Below, in pieces: positions 61,985 to 64,000 of a DNA stretch of 64,000 nucleotides. This DNA comes from Pseudomonas putida (GTDB lineage: Bacteria; Pseudomonadota; Gammaproteobacteria; Pseudomonadales; Pseudomonadaceae): assembly GCF_001976065.1 (NCBI RefSeq), contig NZ_MNAH01000002.1:363450-427449 (forward strand), given 5' to 3'. Position 1 is the first letter of the stretch. Every line of letters starts with the position of its first letter. A program made the translations under genes and the position numbers. The notes beneath the pieces are model-generated. The model did not search any database. It was not told the DNA's origin and saw only the letters and a list, made by a program, of their open reading frames with translations.

Positions 61985-62699
61985 GTGACTCAGGCAGAGC
62001 GAAGTCTGGCTTCTGAAGACTATCCCGGTGTGGCGCCGGGCCTTTTGCAGCCAGCTTCGCTGGTGTTCATGCCGCCCGATGGCTCCGTTGAACTGGACGA
62101 TGTGAGTCGTTGGTGGTCGTTGGTGGTCGTTGGTGCCGGGGGCCGACTGGCGCCACCCCCTGGGGCCGGACTCGAACCTGCAAGGCCTCGACCTACATCC
62201 AGTGGTCCAGGTTGGCCTTGAGGATGCGCATGCTTATGCCGACTGGGTGGGTTGCGTACTGCCCACCGAGGAAGAATGGGAATTTGCAGCCTGGGGAGGT
62301 CAAACCGGCAGCGAGTTTGTCTGGGGGGACCAACTTGTGCCGGATGGACGCAACATTGCCAATATCTGGCAGGGAGAGTTTCCCTGGCAGAACCTTGCTC
62401 TGGATGGGTACGACCGAACTTCTCCGGTGGGCGCATTTCCTGCCAATGGTTACGGTCTGCGGGACATGATCGGTAACGTCTGGGAATGGACAACCACGCC
62501 ATTTCGTAATGCCGGGCAGGGCAGCGGGAAGCCTTCCTGTTGTGCCAGCGGTGGTGGCAAGACAAAGCTGAAGGTGCTCAAAGGCGGTTCCCATCTTTGC
62601 GCCCCGGGTTACTGCCAGCGCTACCGCGCACCTGCTCGTTCACCACAAGCCGCGGATACCACCAGTTCACACATCGGTTTTAGATGCATACGCCGCTGA
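61985..62699 (+). pseudogene. Formylglycine-generating enzyme-like (FGE/sulfatase-modifying) gene, truncated and frameshifted
   Basis: Two adjoining frames together give the C-terminal two thirds of an FGE-family protein. Frame one reads EDYPGVAPGLLQPASLVFMPP and VSRWWSLV. Frame two continues PGADWRHPLGPDSNLQGLDLH, WEFAAWGG, GNVWEWTT and GGSHLCAPGYCQRYRAPARS to a TGA. The catalytic Cys pair of FGE (LC-x4-C) is intact, but the frame is broken by a 10-bp tandem duplication (CGTTGGTGGT at 62108-62117 and 62118-62127). The N-terminal ~80 residues are missing. No sulfatase gene is adjacent. Confidence 0.8.
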
Positions 62700-62826
62700 C
62701 CTTTATTCAGCCTCGAAATAGTGTGTATACGCCTGGCTGCATTTATCGGGGTCGATCCCTTGCCCATGATCGAAGCCATGCCCATTCCTGAACGCTCTGC
62801 GTAAACCCTTGGGCACCGCGCAATAA

Positions 62827-62848
62827 CCGGAGGCGGCAGATCCTCCGG
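62827..62848 (+). other. Stem-loop in the MFS leader
   Basis: CCGGAGG-N8-CCTCCGG is a perfect 7-bp stem ending 30 nt before the MFS start codon. No T-run follows. The 62700-62878 gap otherwise holds nothing I can name. The stem could influence translation of the transporter. Confidence 0.45.
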
Positions 62849-62878
62849 CTCTATAACAATGACAAGAAGAGCGATGCC

Positions 62879-64000
62879 ATGCGTACGATAGATGTATCAG
62901 CCCTGATTGACGGGGCACGTTTCAATTCCTTCCATGCGCGCGTGCTGTTCTGGTGCGCGCTGATCATCATTTTCGACGGTTATGATCTGGTCATCTATGG
63001 GGTCGTGCTGCCCTCGCTGATGGCCGAGTGGGGCCTGAGTTCGTTGCAGGCTGGGGCGCTGGGCAGTTGCGCGCTGGTGGGCATGATGCTGGGGGCGTTG
63101 TTCTTCGGTTCATTGTCCGATCGTATCGGCCGACGCAAGACCATCATGATGTGCGTCGCCATCTTCAGCGGGGTCACGGCCATCAACGGCCTGGCCCAGA
63201 GCCCCGAGGCGTTTGCGTTGTGCCGGTTCATCGCCGGCCTTGGCATCGGCGGGGTGATGCCCAACGTTGTGGCGTTGATGAACGAGTACGCGCCGAAGAA
63301 ATCGCGCAGCACCCTGGTCGCGATCATGTTCAGTGGCTACTCGTTAGGCGGAATGCTCTCGGCGAGCCTGGGCATGATACTGATCCCGCAGTGGGGATGG
63401 CAGGCCGTGTTCTATATCGCACTGATTCCACTGTTGGCCTTGCCGTTACTGATACGCCAGTTGCCCGAGTCGATGGATTACCTGCTGCGCACCGGACAGA
63501 CCGTCAAGGCGCAACACTTGTTGGCACAAGCCGAACCCTCTTATCAACCAGGCGCCAATGACCAGTTGAAGCAGATGGTCGCCAAAGGCACCCGTGTGTC
63601 GATTGCCCAGTTGTTCCAGGACGGGCGCAAGGTAAACACCTTCATGTTGTGGCTGGCGTTTTTTTGTTGCTTGCTGATGGTGTACGCACTGAGTTCGTGG
63701 CTGCCCAAACTCATGACTGCCGCCGGTTATGGACTGAACTCCAGCCTGGCGTTCCTGCTGGCGCTGAACCTCGGGGCGATCATTGGCGCGGTGGCTGGCG
63801 GATGGTTGGGGGACCGGATTGGCATCGCCAAGGTCCTGTTCGCATTTTTTAGCTGTGGCGCCTTGGCCCTGAGCCTGTTGGCGCTCAAGGCGCCGTTACC
63901 CGTGCTCTATCTGCTCATTGGCATCGCGGGGGCGTGCACCATTGGCACGCAGATCCTGGCCAACGCCTGCACGGTGCAGTATTACCCTGCACACATACGC
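62879..64000 (+). CDS. MFS transporter, AAHS (aromatic acid:H+ symporter) family, cut by right edge
   Basis: The first 374 codons are present. The N-terminus reads RTIDVSALIDGARFNSFHAR and then the AAHS first-helix motif FDGYDLVIYGVVLPSLM. GALFFGSLSDRIGRRKTIMMC, RFIAGLGIGGVMPNVVALMNEY and the second-half motif GGWLGDRIGI follow, as in PcaK/BenK/MhpT carriers of aromatic acids. The ATG at 62879 has a purine-rich but weak ribosome site. It is probably part of an aromatic catabolic unit continuing to the right. Confidence 0.92.
   Translation, partial: MRTIDVSALIDGARFNSFHARVLFWCALIIIFDGYDLVIYGVVLPSLMAEWGLSSLQAGALGSCALVGMMLGALFFGSLSDRIGRRKTIMMCVAIFSGVTAINGLAQSPEAFALCRFIAGLGIGGVMPNVVALMNEYAPKKSRSTLVAIMFSGYSLGGMLSASLGMILIPQWGWQAVFYIALIPLLALPLLIRQLPESMDYLLRTGQTVKAQHLLAQAEPSYQPGANDQLKQMVAKGTRVSIAQLFQDGRKVNTFMLWLAFFCCLLMVYALSSWLPKLMTAAGYGLNSSLAFLLALNLGAIIGAVAGGWLGDRIGIAKVLFAFFSCGALALSLLALKAPLPVLYLLIGIAGACTIGTQILANACTVQYYPAHIR

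Noticed and set aside
1..64000. CRISPR arrays, tRNA or rRNA genes, insertion sequences, prophage or phage-defence genes.
   Set aside because: No spaced direct repeats, cloverleaf-like T-loop signatures, transposase motifs or defence-family motifs were seen on either strand.

Overview
The window is a stretch of high-GC proteobacterial chromosome and reads as a Pseudomonas, most likely of the fluorescens group. The evidence is three OprD-family porins, a DUF6124 small protein with its characteristic leader, a DUF1329 exported protein, many LysR regulators beside catabolic clusters, and a REP-like palindrome. These are family-level judgements made by eye, with no database search. I see no rRNA, tRNA, CRISPR array, insertion sequence or prophage gene. 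Both window edges cut a gene: an OprD porin on the left and an MFS transporter on the right.

Layout. (1) 1-9.5 kb: acyl/acetate metabolism. A leftward set (acyl-CoA synthetase, DUF485 protein, ActP symporter, acyl-CoA dehydrogenase) faces a rightward PAS histidine kinase and FixJ-type regulator across a 231-bp region with a clear inverted repeat. (2) 9.5-27 kb: mostly envelope, signalling and housekeeping genes. These are an AI-2E-type permease, a cache-GGDEF cyclase preceded by a 24-residue membrane peptide, a small K+ channel, DUF3422, an M19 dipeptidase, a VIT-like/PPK2/SulP trio, a YghU-type glutathione transferase, a broken RibD-like reductase gene, DUF1329, a hybrid histidine kinase and a VOC protein. 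(3) 27-28.9 kb: a DUF6124 gene behind a structured leader, then an SDR. (4) 29-36.3 kb: a sugar-acid catabolic cluster. A XylD-like dehydratase and a XylX-like FAH protein run left; a GbpR-like LysR regulator, an MFS importer, an SDR and an FAH hydrolase run right. Two copies of the palindrome ATAAC-N5-GTTAT lie at the two divergent promoters on either side of the LysR gene. (5) 36.3-43.7 kb: nitroreductase, LysR, and a leftward operon of APC permease, Fe-alcohol dehydrogenase and aldehyde dehydrogenase, divergent from a Zn-alcohol dehydrogenase. (6) 43.8-49 kb: OprD porin, M20 amidohydrolase, MHS-type MFS transporter and LysR, which look like one uptake-and-hydrolysis unit for an N-acyl amino acid or similar compound. 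(7) 49.2-55.7 kb: a complete archaic (Csu-type) chaperone-usher pilus operon with four small SCPU subunits, chaperone, usher and two-domain tip. (8) 55.7-64 kb: OprD, AraC regulator, VOC protein overlapping an old-yellow-enzyme flavoprotein, LysR, a formylglycine-generating-enzyme-like pseudogene, and an AAHS-type MFS transporter.

No single stretch is an obviously unknown system. The points most worth following are the paired LysR boxes and the mixed non-phosphorylative sugar-acid route at 29-36 kb, the possible RNA switch ahead of the DUF6124 gene, the micropeptide-cyclase pair at 12-13.7 kb, the repeat and hairpin in front of the pilus usher, and the flavoprotein that has lost one Fe-S ligand.
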